Under the pieces are notes generated by a model, which did no database searches, was not told where the DNA came from, and saw only the letters and a program-made list of their open reading frames with translations. From contig NC_134537.1 of assembly GCF_050624435.1 (NCBI RefSeq), positions 125,216,086 through 125,280,085 on the forward strand: a stretch of DNA of 64,000 bases, in the 5' to 3' direction. Both the position numbers and the translations under genes were made by a program. The stretch comes from Tenrec ecaudatus. Lineage: Eukaryota > Chordata > Mammalia > Afrosoricida > Tenrecidae. Shown here piece after piece: positions 35,304 through 48,039 of this stretch (the stretch's first letter is position 1; each line of letters starts with the position of its first letter).

Positions 35304-35443
35304 AAACTCTTATTTTTTGCATCACCTGTTGCTTTCTTCATGATTGATGTTTTTGATGTCCTCCCACAACTCATCAGGTCTTCTGCCCTTAGTGTTTAAT
35401 GCATCAAATCTATTCCTGAGATGTTCTTGAAATTCAAGTGGGA

Positions 35444-35578
35444 TTTCAGAGGCTTAGGTGGAGAGCAAATGTTTTGAGAATGATGAGGGTAATGAGTGTA
35501 CAAATGTGCTTTACACAATTGATGTATTATGGATTGTGATGAGTTGTATGAGCCCCTAATAAAATGATTTTAAAAAAA
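35444..35578 (+). mobile_element. L1 3'-end fragment with target duplication
   Basis: 135 bp, severely 5'-truncated, ending 'aataaaatgattttaaaaaa'. Flanked by GAAATTCAAGTGGGA (35429-35443) and GAAATTCCAGTGGGA (35579-35593), a 15-bp duplication with one mismatch in RTE sequence. Confidence 0.9.
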
Positions 35579-36224
35579 GAAATTCCAGTGGGACAGACTC
35601 AAGGTCATATTTTGGCACTTGTTTTCATTTTCTTCCCCTTCAACTTGAACTTATATATGAATAATTGATGGTCTGTTCCACGGTTGTTCCTTCGACTTAT
35701 TTAGGCTGCTAACACTAACCTTCTCCATCATTGCTTCCCGAAAATGTAGTCAATTTGATTCCTGTAGACGCCATCTGGTGAGGGCCAGGTGTCCAGCTGC
35801 CATTTATGTTGCTTAAAAAGGTCTTTGCAAAGAGGAAGTCATTGGTCTTCCAAGATTCTATTATGCAATCTCCAGTTTGTTTCTATCCTCCAAGTCATCT
35901 TTTCCGGCTATTGTCCCTTCGTTGTTTCCAACCTTGAACTCCAGCGATCAGTATTTATCAGCGCATCTTGAGTGTTCTCATAACATGTTTGATTAATTTC
36001 AGAGTGAAGACGTTGCTAGAATTCAATTTGTTCATCACTAACTTCTCATGGCTGGGTGTAAATTTGAGGAAGAGTTGTATTAAGTGGACTTCCTTAGAGA
36101 GGTACAAATATACAGTCACCGACTGAAGCTGAGCCCCCAGTAAAAACAGCATGTAGCACTATAAGACTGCACAATTTTCTAAATTAGGTTCTGAAGTTTC
36201 CTTTTCTAGGTAAGGTCTACCACC

Positions 36225-36955
36225 TGCTGATGTGATTCTACATACTAAGCTCCGGACCCATGGTCCATCATTGAGTTACTGTCACCCCCGTCCTCTCTGT
36301 TCATCTCAAAAGCGGTTTGCTCCATTAAAGAAAGCAAAAGACCTTGGGAGGGGGGGGCATGTGGGAAACTCACAAATGTCATTCCCACAGATTCTCCCAA
36401 CAGCTGTGCTGCCTGAAAGTGAGCACATGGTTGATTCTGTCCCCCTGTGGGGGCAGACATGCTTAGAGGATCTCCTCCCACGGAGGCACCCATCCCCCCT
36501 CATGTCTTCCCTCAGTGCAGGTATTAGGTTTCCTCACCTGTGAGCTCAGGATCTTTACTGATTCCCACCCACCTGGTGATGTATGTAACTCCTGAATATG
36601 CATGACTAATGACTACCTATAAAAGCCCCCAAACAACAAAGATGCTCTCTCTCCCCAGTCTGTCCCCCCCCCCCCCAACCTGTCTGGGTTCCTTTCTCCC
36701 CTGTTGCCTCTCCTCCTGTCCTCCTTCTCCGCCCTCTCTCACTCCTGCAGTTCCCACCTTCCACACCCTCATGTGGACCACCTAGCGGGGCTGAGGTGAG
36801 CATGCTACTATGAAATGTGTCTGACTCCTTTATTTCACTCTTTCTTCTATCTCTCTCTGATTTTACTATAATCTTTACTTATTATTGCTGTACAATTGTG
36901 CCTGCCGGGCCTGTGATTATTTGTTAGGGGCCGGCTCCCCTGACAGAGGCAATTT
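36225..36955 (+). repeat. Probable solo LTR (ERV1 or ERVK type)
   Basis: About 730 bp starting TGTGATTCTACATAC and ending 'ggccggctcccctgaca'. It has a TATA box, CTATAAAAGCCC, at about 36619, a poly-C run at 36666-36678, CT-rich R-like sequence, and a T-rich part before the end. Target duplication not identified. Family assignment is tentative. Confidence 0.45.
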
Positions 36956-37059
36956 GCTCTGAGAAGTCCTAGTGTGTGGCGGCAGTGGTGGCAAGATTCA
37001 GTGCTTGGTCTCTGCTTCTCTTGTTCTGGTCCTGGTCCCAGTCACTACTGAAAGAATAT

Positions 37060-37330
37060 ACTGAGTGTGGTAGTGGGGACTCCGTCTCAGTGAAGCTCTC
37101 TGGCCCAGGGCTTTTTTGCTATTGGGAGATTTTGAATTACTGGTCCAGTCTCTTCACTGTTACGGGGCTCGTGAGAACCACCATTGCATCTCGGGTCAAT
37201 GTAGGAAGTTTATGTGTCCTTCAAGCAAATTTATTTATACTACCTCCTTTGGAATGCCCCCCAAATAATGACTAAAATCTTCTGATTTGACATTTCTGCC
37301 TTGAATTTCACTGTCCTAGCTAGCCTCTAA
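37060..37330 (-). mobile_element. L1 ORF2 fragment
   Basis: 'ttttgctattgggagatttt' then 'gaattactggtccagtctct' match the reversed L1 ORF2 segment just before the RT domain. Degraded further on. Confidence 0.5.
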
Positions 37331-37344
37331 AGTCAGCTTTATTG

Positions 37345-37565
37345 GACTTAAAAAAAATCATTGTATTAGGGGCTCATACAGCTCTTATCACAATCCATAC
37401 ATCATTCCATTGTGTCGAGCACATTTGTACATTTGTTGCCATCTTCATTTCCAAAACATTTTTCTACTTGAGTTCTTGGTATCAGCTCCTCATTTTTCCC
37501 TCCCTCATGAACCCTTGATAATTTATAAATTATTATTTTTTCATGTCTTACACTGACTGATGGTG
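37345..37565 (-). mobile_element. L1 3' UTR fragment
   Basis: 'aaaatcattgtattaggggc' followed by the C/T-rich block and 'ccttgataatttataaatta'. Confidence 0.8.
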
Positions 37566-38630
37566 GATTTGTTTTAAGTCACCCTAGTGAGACCGAACCC
37601 AAAGCCTCTACTTGTTTCCTGAAGCTCTCCAACTTAGGTTCTAGCCTCCATCAGCGACTGTGTCTGCTTTGAGCAGCAGCTTTATAGAGCCAACTTTTTT
37701 TTAAGTTGTTGCTCTTGCTGCTGTGCTTCAAAGTGTAGTCTGGTTCTGATTCTCATCCATTCTGCACAAAATTGTTCTCTTTTGAGTATTGACTGCCTCT
37801 TTCATTTTTTCCCGTTTTTCCGCCATTTTTCTACCCCACCCCTTTTGAAGTATATTTCTATAACTCCTATATGGTTCTTTTAAATTTTTCTCTCTCTACT
37901 CATATCTGAAACAGATGAATTATTCCTAAACCAGCTATTTGTAGAAGGTTAAGTTGGAGTGGAGTCAAAGTCCTGTTCTTCCCTGGCTGGAATTTTCCTT
38001 GTGACCCAGAGTTTTGTTTATAAGCTAGCTCACTTTAAATTCTCCTAGTCCAGTGGAGAAGGCAGTGATGGATTTTTTTTTTTCACAATCTCAAATCTCT
38101 CTTCTAATGGGCTACCTAGACAGACTGCTTCTTCTGTGAGGACACTTATTACTGGTGGATGCCTACTCTTCCTGACCAAGGGATGCTAAGTTGGTTTGCT
38201 TCATGACATGCCCCTCACTTTGATAAGTATAGTTTCCTAGCTATATTGGATGTTAATTGTGAGGTTTCTCTCTACACTCTTCGATTCTCAGCCCTGATTG
38301 GTCCCCACTACTTTCCACAGCTTTTCCACTATTTTATAATCTGTCATTTTAGCTGTTTCTTATTCCTCACTTCCATCCCACCCCACCCACATACATGCAC
38401 ACAAATGACTTTTGTTTGTTTCTCACAATCCTTAATGGTGTTTGGATAATTTCCTGTAATATATGGACATTCCAACTTCATATGCTCCATTTCAAACTCT
38501 GGAACTTGGTATGTTTTATAACAAAATTTTATACCTTATGTATACGTCAAATTTATTTCCAAACTCTACACATCCATGCAAGGGCAGATTCCATCTAAAT
38601 GTGACTTTGGAAGGCTTTGTAGTTGTTCAA
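37566..38630. other. No recognisable gene
   Basis: T-rich intergenic sequence. I could not assign it. Confidence 0.3.
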
Positions 38631-38835
38631 GGAGCCCTGGTGGTGCAGTGGTTGAACGCTTGACTGTTAACTGAAAGGTCAGTGTTAGTACCCGCCAGCC
38701 ACCCTGCCAACGAATGATGGGGGCGGCCTGCTACTCCAAAGATGCATGGCCTTGGCAATGCTGTGGTGCAGTTTCACTCTACTCTAAAGGGTGGCTATGA
38801 GTCAAATGTGGCTAGATGACAATAGGTGTGTTTTT
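38631..38835 (+). repeat. AfroSINE, forward orientation, well preserved
   Basis: Head 'aggagccctggtggtgcagtgg', shortened here to its key part 'gccctggtggtgcagtgg', an A-box-like 'gtggttgaacgc', and a degraded B-box region. Tail 'ctatgagtcaaatgtggc' is followed by a T-rich end. Confidence 0.9.
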
Positions 38836-38904
38836 ATTTTTTATTATACTTATCTATCCATTCTTGTTGCTGACATACTAAGTTTATAGCAATCTACTTT
38901 CAAT

Positions 38905-40610
38905 TGTGCAAAGGCAGCTGACAAACTATGGGTATCCATAACCAATTATGGATAGCATTGGGAAGAATGGGAATTCCAGAATACTTACTTATGTTCATGC
39001 TGAGACTGTACACGGATCAAGAGGCAGTCATGTAAACACAACAGAGGAATGTTGAGTGGTTTAAAATTAGGAAAAGTGTGCATAAGGGTTGTTACCATAC
39101 TTATTCAGTCTGTATGCTGAGCATATACTCTGAAGCTGGATTGTATGAAGAATGCAGTATCAGCCCACCTTCCCAACACAATCGCTGAAGACAAATGGGT
39201 ACATAAGCAAATGTGGTGAAGAGAGCGGATGATGCCTGGCTATTAAAAGATACAGTGTTTGGGGTCTTAAAGGCTTGTAGTTATTTAAGTGACCAGGAAG
39301 CAACAAAGCCCAGGTGGAATAAACACACCAGCCTGTGGAATCATGAGGTGTTGATGGGAATGGGAATCAGAAGTTAAAAAACAAGCAATCAAATAGATCT
39401 GAAGGAGCGTGGACAGGGTGGAGACCCCAAACCCACGTAAAAGACAATTGGACAGTCCCTCACAGAAGGGCCACATGAAAGGAATGATAAATCCAGGGTG
39501 TGGTGGAGCACTGATGAAACACCTAACTATCCTCTAGTCTAGTTAGTTAACATTTCCTCCCTTTACTATTGTGGTTTTTTTTTTTACCTCATTAATCCTG
39601 TTAGACCTGAGTAGGTTCATTTGTATAATTAAGATGGTCCAATGAATGGAAACCAAGACAGACAACCCTTCAGAAACAAAAATGGGAGTAATGTTTGCCT
39701 GAGGATATGGGAAGGGAGGGGCGGGGAGGGGGAATTGAGAGCAAGGATAATTGTATAAGCCCACTGGAGGAGAGTGAACAATAGACTTGTAGGTGAATGG
39801 ATTTATTGGATGGAGTAAGATAGGCAAGAATACTAACATATAATAATAACAAGGACTCCTGGGGCGGGGGGCGGGGCGGGGGAGGGAGAGGATAAAGGGG
39901 AGATGATATCAAGGAGTTCAAGAAGAAAGAAAATGTTTGGAAACAGATTGTGGTAGCAACTGTACAATTATGCTTGACCTAATTGAATTATGAATTGCTA
40001 CGGTATCTGTACGAACTCTCTCTAAAGGATTAATCATAATGAAGATTGCAGTATCAGGATTGGGGGAAGGACTGTTTACAACCTGCAATACACAGATGAC
40101 ATAACCTTGCTGCTGAAAGTGAAGAAGACTTGAAGCACTTGCTGATGAAGATCAAGAATTGTAGCTTTCAATGTGGACTACAACTCAATGTAAAGAAAAC
40201 AACAATTCATACAACCAGGCCAATCGGTAACATCATGATAAAGAGAGAAAAGTTTGAAATCGTCAAGGATTTCATTTTGCTTGGATCCACAATCAATGCT
40301 CGTAGAAGTAGCAGTCAGGAAATCAAAGGACACATTGCATTAGGTAAATTTACTGCGCAAGAAATCTTTGAAGGGTTGAATAGCAAGGATGTCACTTAGA
40401 GGTATGCCTGAATTAAGTCATGGTATTTTCAATTGTCTAATATACGTGTGAAAATTGAACATTAAGTAGTAATAATAATAAAAAGAAAGAACATTGAGCA
40501 TTAAATAAGGAAGACTGAAGAAGACTTGATGCATTTTAACTATCAACCTTCTAGTTAGTAGTTGGGCCCAAACAACACCATTCAAGGATAAGTATGACAT
40601 AGCAAATAGA
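38905..40610 (+). mobile_element. RTE/BovB-type LINE, RT region, interrupted
   Basis: Pieces at 38905-39163 and 40039-40610. The second encodes NLQYTDDITLL, the RTE polymerase box with the YADD motif altered to YTDD. It continues with LQLNVKKTTIHTT and FILLGSTINA. Frames are broken. An older L1 at 39164 interrupts it. Confidence 0.85.
39164..40038 (+). mobile_element. Older L1 subfamily insertion with target duplication
   Basis: Flanked by ATGAAGAATGCAGTATCAG (39145-39163) and ATGAAGATTGCAGTATCAG (40039-40057), with 18 of 19 positions identical. Its 3' region shares 'gctgaagacaaatgggtaca' and 'ggggtcttaaaggcttg' with the younger family but has a different terminal segment. Confidence 0.85.
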
Positions 40611-40744
40611 ATTAGAAATTAAAACTGTAGTGAAATGGAACTTTATATTTACCCATGAAATGGTCTTTATCTTTTCATAGAGCCTTGAGCTAATAATTAC
40701 CTTTTAATTCAACTCAAAGGCCTCATTTTAAAATTTCTTGTAAG

Positions 40745-41385
40745 ACAAGTTTGGCAATGTCTTAGGCTGGCTGGGTTCTCTGCAGTTGCAAAACCAATGA
40801 AATATGACATGTACATATAGAAAGAAATTTATATCAAGAAAATGACTCAAATAGTTGAAGGGGGCAAGTCCAAATCCACGTTCCAAGTCTGTGAATCAGA
40901 TGTGGGGCTGGAGACGTCTCCTGACTTGAGGGGCTGTAGGGGTTAAAAAGCTCGACATGGGCAGAAAGACCACAGGTTGTTGGCTGTGGAGACTGATGAA
41001 TCCAAAGTTTGCAGGTCATATGGTAGGCAATTGATGACTCACAGGGTTGACAGGCAATATGGCAGGTCATTGGCCCAACTTCAAGTAACTGGAGGTCAAC
41101 GAGCCATATAGCGTACCCGTACCCAGCAAAAAGCAAGCAAACTTCTATTGGAAGCAGGGTATACACTTGAGGAAATTTCCTTTCGATTGATTACATCAAG
41201 GCTGTGACCTAAGACTATGTGTCCTACCCTAATTTTCTTATAATTGATTAGTTGCTCACAGGAGATCCCATTATGGAGGTGATTATGTTAGGTCATATCC
41301 TGGGGAATTACTATATCTTATATTGCCAAACAATGGAGAATCTTGACTCAGTCATGTTTACCCCAAACCTCAACTATCACAGGTG
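40745..41385 (-). repeat. LTR of ERVL type, reverse orientation
   Basis: Starts 'tcttaggctggctgggttctctgc' in its key part 'ggctgggttctctgc' and ends 'ctcaactatcaca'. Internal blocks ('aggcaatatggcaggtcatt', 'gtacccagcaaaaagc') appear in reverse at 62215-62665. Confidence 0.6.
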
Positions 41386-41679
41386 TTAACAAATTATCTC
41401 AGCTGTTGTTTATCTGAGAATGTCTTAATTTTGCTTCTCAACACTCTCCCCCACCCCCGCCCTTTAAAATCAAGCAAACAAAATAGAGGGCTAATTTTTG
41501 ATATGAGAATTCCTCAAATCAAGGAAAAGTTAAATGATATTACCCTCAGACCTGGGTAAGATTGGTCACTTCCCTGACACATCTTTGTTTTAAAACTTAC
41601 CCCTTCCCACACCCCCACCTGAAACTCTCCATTTCTCCCTTGTTAGTCCTTCTCAGACTTTGATAACCACAGATCTTTC

Positions 41680-41935
41680 TGTAGTAGTTCTGACTCATAG
41701 CAACCCTGCACAGCAAGTCACTGCCTTGTCCTGGACGATGCTCCCAAATTTTAGGTTTGAGTTATGGTTGTAGCCACTGTGCCAGCGCATTGACTCTTCC
41801 TCTCTTTGGCTGACTCTACTTCACCAAGCATGATCCTTTCTTAGGAACTAGTCCTTCCTGATCGCATGTCCGGAGCACATGAGATGAAATCTTGCCGTTC
41901 TTGCTTCTAAGAAATATTCTTTCTCAATGGATTTA
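41680..41935 (-). mobile_element. RTE 3'-end fragment
   Basis: 'tctgactcatagcaaccctg' then 'ccaagcatgatcctttctta' and 'ttcttgcttctaagaaatat' are the reversed RTE C-terminal and tail region. Confidence 0.7.
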
Positions 41936-42589
41936 CCTATTTTAAATATTTCATATATAATTGGAATGACACAATATTCACCCCTTTATGTCTGGTTTAT
42001 TTAATTCAGCATGTTTTCAAGGGCCCTCCATGTGATAACATGTATCAAAATTTAATTTCATGTGTATCTGAATGTTGTTGTTGGTTACAGTCGACGAGTT
42101 GATCCTGGCAACCTGATGATGCAGGGCAAAACGCTCAATTTAGTTTTCTAGGCTGTGCCCTTTTGGAAGCAGATCTTCAGGCTTTTCTTCCAAGGAGTCT
42201 TTGTACGACTTTAAAATGCCCGACTTCTGGCTAGTGGTTGAATCTTAATCATTTGTGCCACTCAGGAACTGTTATAATACCACTCAACATTTTATTTATC
42301 ATTCATCTGTTGAGAGATACTTGGATTGTTTCCAATTTTGGGTTATTGTGACTGATGCTGCATTGGATATTTAGATAGATAGTCTGTTTGAGCCCCGCTT
42401 TCAATTTTTTGGGTAGAAAAGAAGTGGAATTGCTGTCTCATATTTCTATTTTGAGAATTACAATTTGAAACCACTCAACTGTTTTCCACAGTAGCTGTAC
42501 TATTTTTTATCAACACTTGTTATTTTCCTTTTTTAAAAAAAGAGCCACAATGAATGTGAAGTGATATCTCCTTGTTTTTTTTAAATTAT
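41936..42589 (-). mobile_element. Ancient mammalian L1 (L1M) 3' region, part 1
   Basis: 'catttatataattggaatga'-type text, 'agggccctccatgtgataac', 'gattgtttccaattttgggt' and 'ggaattgctgtctcatattt' match the widely shared L1M 3' region. It continues at 43436-43600 after a young L1 insertion. Confidence 0.65.
42075..42272 (-). repeat. AfroSINE-related SINE, reverse orientation
   Basis: Lies within the L1M between 'gtgtatctgaatg' and 'ttataataccactc'. It shows a reversed tail 'gttacagtcgacgagttgat' and a head-like 'gtgccactcagga'. Strongly diverged. Confidence 0.5.
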
Positions 42590-43435
42590 TACTAATCTTA
42601 TAACAATCCATCATTCATTTGTATTAAGCACACATACATATATTACCAACATTTCCAAAACATTTCCTTTCTACTTGAGCCCTTGGTATTAGCTCCTCTT
42701 TTTCCCCTCCCTCCTCTACCCTCCTACCCTCATGGACCACTGATAAATTATAAATTATTATTTTCATTTCTTATATCGTCTACAGTCTCCCTTCACCCAT
42801 ATTTCTGTTATTCATCCCCCTAGGGGGTGGGCTATATATTAAACCTTGTGATGGTTTTCCCCCTTCTCCCTTCCCCTCATGATATTGCTACTCTCACTAT
42901 TGTTCCTAAGGGGTTTATCTGTCCTGAAGTTCCATGTGTCAAAAGCTCTTATCTGTACCAATGTGTGTACTCCGGTCCAACTGCATTTTTAAGGTAGAAC
43001 TGGGTCATGGCAGTGGGGTGTGTGTGTTTTGGGGAGGAAGTATTCAGGAGCTAGAGGAATGATGTGTGTTTCATTGGTTCTATACTGCACCCTACTTGAA
43101 TTGTCCCTTCCTACATCCCTTCTTTGAAGGGATGTCCAATTGTCTACAGATGGACTTTGGGTCTCCACTCCAAACCCCCTCTTTCACATCGATATAATTG
43201 TTTTGAATCTTTTGATACCCGATACCATCCATACCACATGATCAAACAGGCTGGTGTGCTTCTTCCATGTGAGCTTAATTGCTTTCCTACTAGATGGTTG
43301 CTTGTTTAATTTCAAGTCTTTAAAACCCCAGATACTATATCTTTTGATAGCCTGGCACCATCATCTGTCTGCACCCATTTTGTCTTCAGTGATCATGTAG
43401 GGACGATATCAGTGAGTGCCAGCTTATTAATAAGA
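42590..43435 (-). mobile_element. L1-type LINE 3' UTR, diverged copy
   Basis: Reversed terminal block ('tcttataacaatccatcatt', 'actgataaattataaatta') followed by the further 3' UTR segments up to 'caccatcatctgtctgcac' and 'tcttcagtgatcatg'. Inserted in the L1M. Confidence 0.75.
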
Positions 43436-43600
43436 ACAAAGTGTTCATGGATTTTATTGGCCATGTGTATAACATTTTTTTGGAAGTGTCTACTCAAGTC
43501 TTTTCTCCATTAAAAAAAAATCATACTTTTGATGCTTTTTAAAGAATTCTTTATAACTTTTTTATGTTAGCTGTTATCTGATATATGATTTCCAAATATT
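43436..43600 (-). mobile_element. Ancient L1M 3' region, part 2
   Basis: 'ggaagtgtctactcaagtct' and 'gttatctgatatatgatttc' continue the L1M interrupted at 42589. Confidence 0.6.
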
Positions 43601-44270
43601 TGCCCCCATAAGAAACTAGGGGAGACAACGTAGACTACTTAATAAGATTATTAACGTCCTTCATGACCACTTACTGTGATTTTCATCAACATAAGGGCTG
43701 GACTGGCAGCAAAGAATCGCCTCTGTGGCAGCTCGAGCTCCACGGGAAGGAAACACACCAACTAGAGTGAGATGCATTTGTGAAAATTGTGGGAAAGCAG
43801 GAGCATTTTTTTTTCTGATTAGGCAAATTCCTTGGCTATTTTTCTCTCTGGGGAAAACTGTTGGGGAGACTTATCAGAAAAGAGAATGGGGGTAGTGTCC
43901 GCTAGGATTTGGGGTAGCTGGATGATTTAAATTACTAACCGCTAGTTAGTCACACTGAGTCAATGCACAGATATCTACTATTTTGGCTTACCCCAAACAT
44001 ATTTCCTTTCTTGGAGCTAAAACATTTCCCTCCAACCCCTATGGAGGATTGTCCCCATCAGTACACTGTACCCCTCCTAGGCCCCAAAGTATAAACTCAG
44101 CAACTATGCCAATTAGGATTTCTGGCACATGATTGGCTCACAGACCGGTTGGCCTAAGTACCAGGAACCAAAATGTAACCGTCCTTTGTTCTGGTTCTAC
44201 AACTTTCCATTCAGATATGTTCTTGGATCAACCGTGTTATCTTGGGAAAGTGAAAGCAATATATGAAAAC
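43601..44270. other. No recognisable feature
   Basis: Unique-looking intergenic sequence. Confidence 0.3.
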
Positions 44271-45749
44271 ATTGTCAGGTCTATGAGTACTATAAATTGA
44301 ACCCTAGCAGATAGCCACCACTTGTCTGCCAGTTTATGGTGGCTTGTGTGTTGCTGTGAGGCTGGAAGCTATGTCACTAGTATTTCAAATGCCAGCAGGA
44401 TTATCCAAAGTGACCAGTTCCATCAGAGCTTCCAGACTAAGAACAGACTACAAAGCTGGAATTGACAGCCCACTCCAGAAGAAGTAGTTGCTGAAAACCT
44501 TATGCCCAGCATCAAAACATTGCCAGATACTGAAGCCCTGAAAAACGGAAGCAGAACATTGTCAGAGAGAATGTCAGAGGGGCCCATGGGTCAAACAATG
44601 ACTGAGGAGGAACTGAATTCTCAAAGCAGAGTTGATCATGTTAATGTGAATGTCCTAAAGCCTCTGAGAGTAAAGCCATTAGGATCTTTATTTGCTGCGT
44701 GGCACCATTCAAGGTGGAAACCCCCCCCCGGAATATCAATTAATAATCAAAACTTGGAATGTATGAAGTATGAATCTAGGAAAATTGGAAGTTGTCAAAA
44801 GTGAAATGAAACACATAAAGATCGATCTTATGTGTTATGGAGGGAAATGGACTGGTATTGGGCATTTTGAATCAGAAAATCATATGGTTTGCTGTTTGGG
44901 GAATGACACAATCAAGTAGAATGAGGTTATATTCATCATCAGAAAGGTCATTTCAAAGTCCATGTTGAAGTACAGTTACCTGTGATAGGATGAAGCCTAT
45001 CCACCTTCCAGGAAATCCATTCAATATGGCTGTTATTCAATTTATCCACCAACCACAAAAGCTTCGGAGGAAGAAATTGAAGAACTCTACCAATATTTTC
45101 AGTAGGAAATTGATCAAAAATACAATCAAGAGGAATTGATCATAACTGGAGATTAGAATGCAAAAATTGGAAACAACAAGGAAGGAACATAGGGACTTGG
45201 TGACAGAAATGAAGCCAGAGGTCAGGTGATAGACTTTTGCAAGACTAACAACTTGTTCATAGAAACTACCCTTTTTTTTTTCAACAACACAAATGGTGAT
45301 TATACACATGGACTTCTCCAAATGGAATACACAGAAATCAAATTGACTACATCTGTGGGAAGAGACAATGGAGAAGCTCAGCATCAGGAGCTTCAAGCAG
45401 ACCCGAGGCTGATTGTAGAGGAGACCAACAATTGCTCATATGGCATGTAATTGCAGGTTGAAGCGGAAGAAAATGAAAACAAGCCCATGAGAACCAAAAC
45501 ACAACCTTGAGTCCATCCCACTTGGATGTCAAGAACAGGTTTGCTTCATTGCACACTAATGACAGAAGAGCCGATGAACCGGGGATGATATTAAGAACAT
45601 CAGACATACAGAAAACAAAAGGTCATTAGAAAAGGTCAAAGTGGATATACGAAGAAAATCTGAAACTTGCTCTTAATCATACAGTAGCTAAGGCAAACAG
45701 AAGAAATGATGAAGCCAAAGAACTGGACAGAAAGTTCCAAAGGCCAATG

Positions 45750-46613
45750 AGGTAGTTTATTGTGCCAACCTGGCCAATAAACACGTGGGGTTAATCGAAG
45801 GGTGGAGGAATAAATGGCCTGATGGACCTCGTCTTTCTAGTTCTTGGGTCTCTTGCTTTCTGATGGTTGGACAAAGGTGCAGCTGCCTTAGCCAGTTCCC
45901 TTGCTTTAGCTGGCAAGGCTCACCTCCTGAAAGACATCCTTAAGGAGAAGCCACATAGATCTACCCCGGTACAGTCCTGGGTGCCGGAGCACCCGTGTGG
46001 AGACTCCTGCCAACGCTGAGATGCTTACACATTCAATGACTCGGCTTTCCTCCTGAAGTCGGCATCGTGGTGTCTGTTTTGTGAGATGGAGGACGACTTT
46101 GTGGATTGGTGTTGGACATATGAGTTAATGGGTTAAATTTGGATTTGTGGGCTTGGGCAGCACTGGGTTGGGATGTTTTCTTGATGCATACTTAACCTTT
46201 ATATAAAACTCTCTCTTAGGGGGGAGCGGGAAGGGAGGGGGGAAAAAAAGAGGACCTGATGCAAAGGGCTTAAGTGGAGAGCAAATGCTTTGAAAATGAT
46301 TAGGGCAAAGAATGTACGGATGTGCTTTATACAATTATGTATGTATATGTATGGATTGTGATAAGAGTTGTATGAGCCCCTAATAAAATGTAAAAAAAAG
46401 AAAAGAAAATGATGATGGCAACAATGTACAAATGTGCTCGATACTATTGATTATGGATTGTTGTAAAAGCCCCCGATTAAAAAAAAAAGCCCCCGATAAA
46501 ATTATTTATTAAAATAAAACATGACTCTCAGAAACTCAAAACAAACAAAAAAAACCTCTCTTATACATGAGTTTCTGTGGATTTGTTTCTCTAAAGTACC
46601 CAGACTAACAGAC
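45750..46613 (+). repeat. ERVL-type LTR, itself interrupted by L1 tails
   Basis: Starts 'ggtagtttattgtgccaacc' and ends 'tttctctaaagtacccagac', the ends of the local ERVL-type LTRs. The part 46216-46550 is L1-derived filler between 'ataaaactctctctta' and 'cctctcttatacatgagttt', which repeat 'ctctctta' around it. Confidence 0.65.
46216..46510 (+). mobile_element. L1 3'-end fragments
   Basis: A good L1 tail runs from 46216 to 46400 ('gggggagcgggaagggaggg', ending in 'aataaaatgtaaaaaaaaga'). A second diverged tail at 46408-46500 ('gatggcaacaatgtacaaat') follows, with a small duplication of 'aaaagcccccgat'. Confidence 0.8.
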
Positions 46614-47537
46614 AGCATTAGAAAACAAAGTCAAATATTCAAATGATGTGAAAAGACCTCAAGTTAGACACTCCAAAATAAAGAACACCCTCAGCATACT
46701 TTACACTGAAAGAACTAAAGAAGAAAATTGAAATCTTGAGTTGCCGTACTGTAAGCTCCTATGGCCAAAATATTGGATGATGCAGAAAGCATCAAAAGAA
46801 GATGGAAAGAGCACACAGAGTCGCTGGACAAAAAGGCACTAGTTGGTTTTCAACCATTTAATGAGGTTAGAAGAAACTAAAGCTGCACTGAAAGCATTAG
46901 CTAAAAACCAGGAATTGATGGAATACCAATTGAAATGTCTAAACAAGCTGATCAGTGCCAGGGAATTTGGAATACAACTACTTAGCCAACTGACTGGGAG
47001 AATACATATTTATGCCCATTCCAAGGACCCAACAGAATGCTCAGATTTTAGAAGTCTCATTAACATCACATGCAAGTAAAATTTTGTTGAAGATCATCCA
47101 ACCACTGATGCAGCCATACATTGACAGGGAGCTACGTGAAGGTAAGGTCAGATTCAGAAGAGGACATGGAACAAGGAATATTATTGCTGATGTCCAATGG
47201 ACCTTGGCTGAAAGCAGAGAATTCCAGAAAGAGGTTGACTTGTGTTTTATTGACTATGCAAAGACATTGGACTATATGGGTCATAGCAAACAATGGATAA
47301 CCTTGAGAAGAATAGGAATTTTAGCTCACTTCATTGTACGCATGGAGAACTTGTACATGGATCAAAAGGCAGTTGTGAAAGCTGAACAAGGGAATACAGA
47401 ATGATTTTAAATCATTTGATTTAATTAGTTACTCAGAATTCTTTCAATAAGTTTGGTTTTGTTTGGAGGTAATTTCTGTGGTTTGTAAAACAAAACGAAA
47501 CAACAACAAAAACTCCTAACAGATACAGGCACTAAAG

Positions 47538-47731
47538 CAGCGGTTCTCAACCTGTGGGTCGTGACCCCTTTGGGGGTCGAGTGGCTCTTTCATAGGGGTC
47601 ACCCAATTCATAACAGTAGCAAATTTTCAGTCATGAAATAGCAACAAAAAATAATTTTATAGTTGGGGGGTTACCACAACATGAGGAACTGTATTATAGG
47701 ATCGTGGCATTAGGAAGGTTGAGACCCACTG
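47538..47731 (+). mobile_element. SPIN-type hAT MITE (copy 4), perfect 8-bp duplication
   Basis: 194 bp with ends CAGCGGTTCTCAACCTGTGG and GGTTGAGACCCACTG. The flanking 8-mers are identical, CACTAAAG at 47530-47537 and 47732-47739. The middle is deleted relative to copy 3. It is the youngest-looking SPIN in the window. Confidence 0.95.
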
Positions 47732-48039
47732 CACTAAAGGATGACAAGATACAGGATAAACTAAAGGACAGTGGGTAAGCTCTGAGCTAATTGTCAAATG
47801 ACACAAGAACTCTTGAATATGGGCTTGTGATGAGGAACATTTGTCTCCACTTTGTGCCTTGAAAATACAAGTAAAAGTAAAACCAAATAAGCTCAAATAG
47901 CATGTTTTCTATTACTACATCACTATGGCAATTCTAAAGAATAATTCTGAACAAAAGGTATACAAATAGAAGTTTTTAAGTGTTTTGAGAGTGGTAGAAT
48001 GAAATAGAGACTGAAGTACACAGCATTGGGATTTAAAAA

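Larger units (their letters stand above)
44290..47405 (+). mobile_element. RTE/BovB-type LINE, nearly complete 5' half, interrupted
   Basis: Starts in the RTE 5' UTR ('ccacttgtctgccagttta', 'tgctgtgaggctggaagct'). It continues with the endonuclease domain at about 44740-45420 ('gtatgaatctaggaaaattg', 'gactggtattgggcattttg', 'aatcaaattgactacatctg') and the RT domain from 46614 to 47405 ('gaattgatggaataccaatt', 'ttattgactatgcaaagac'). ORF2 is broken by stops and shifts. It is the best 5' end of the family in the window. An LTR at 45750-46613 splits it. Confidence 0.87.
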
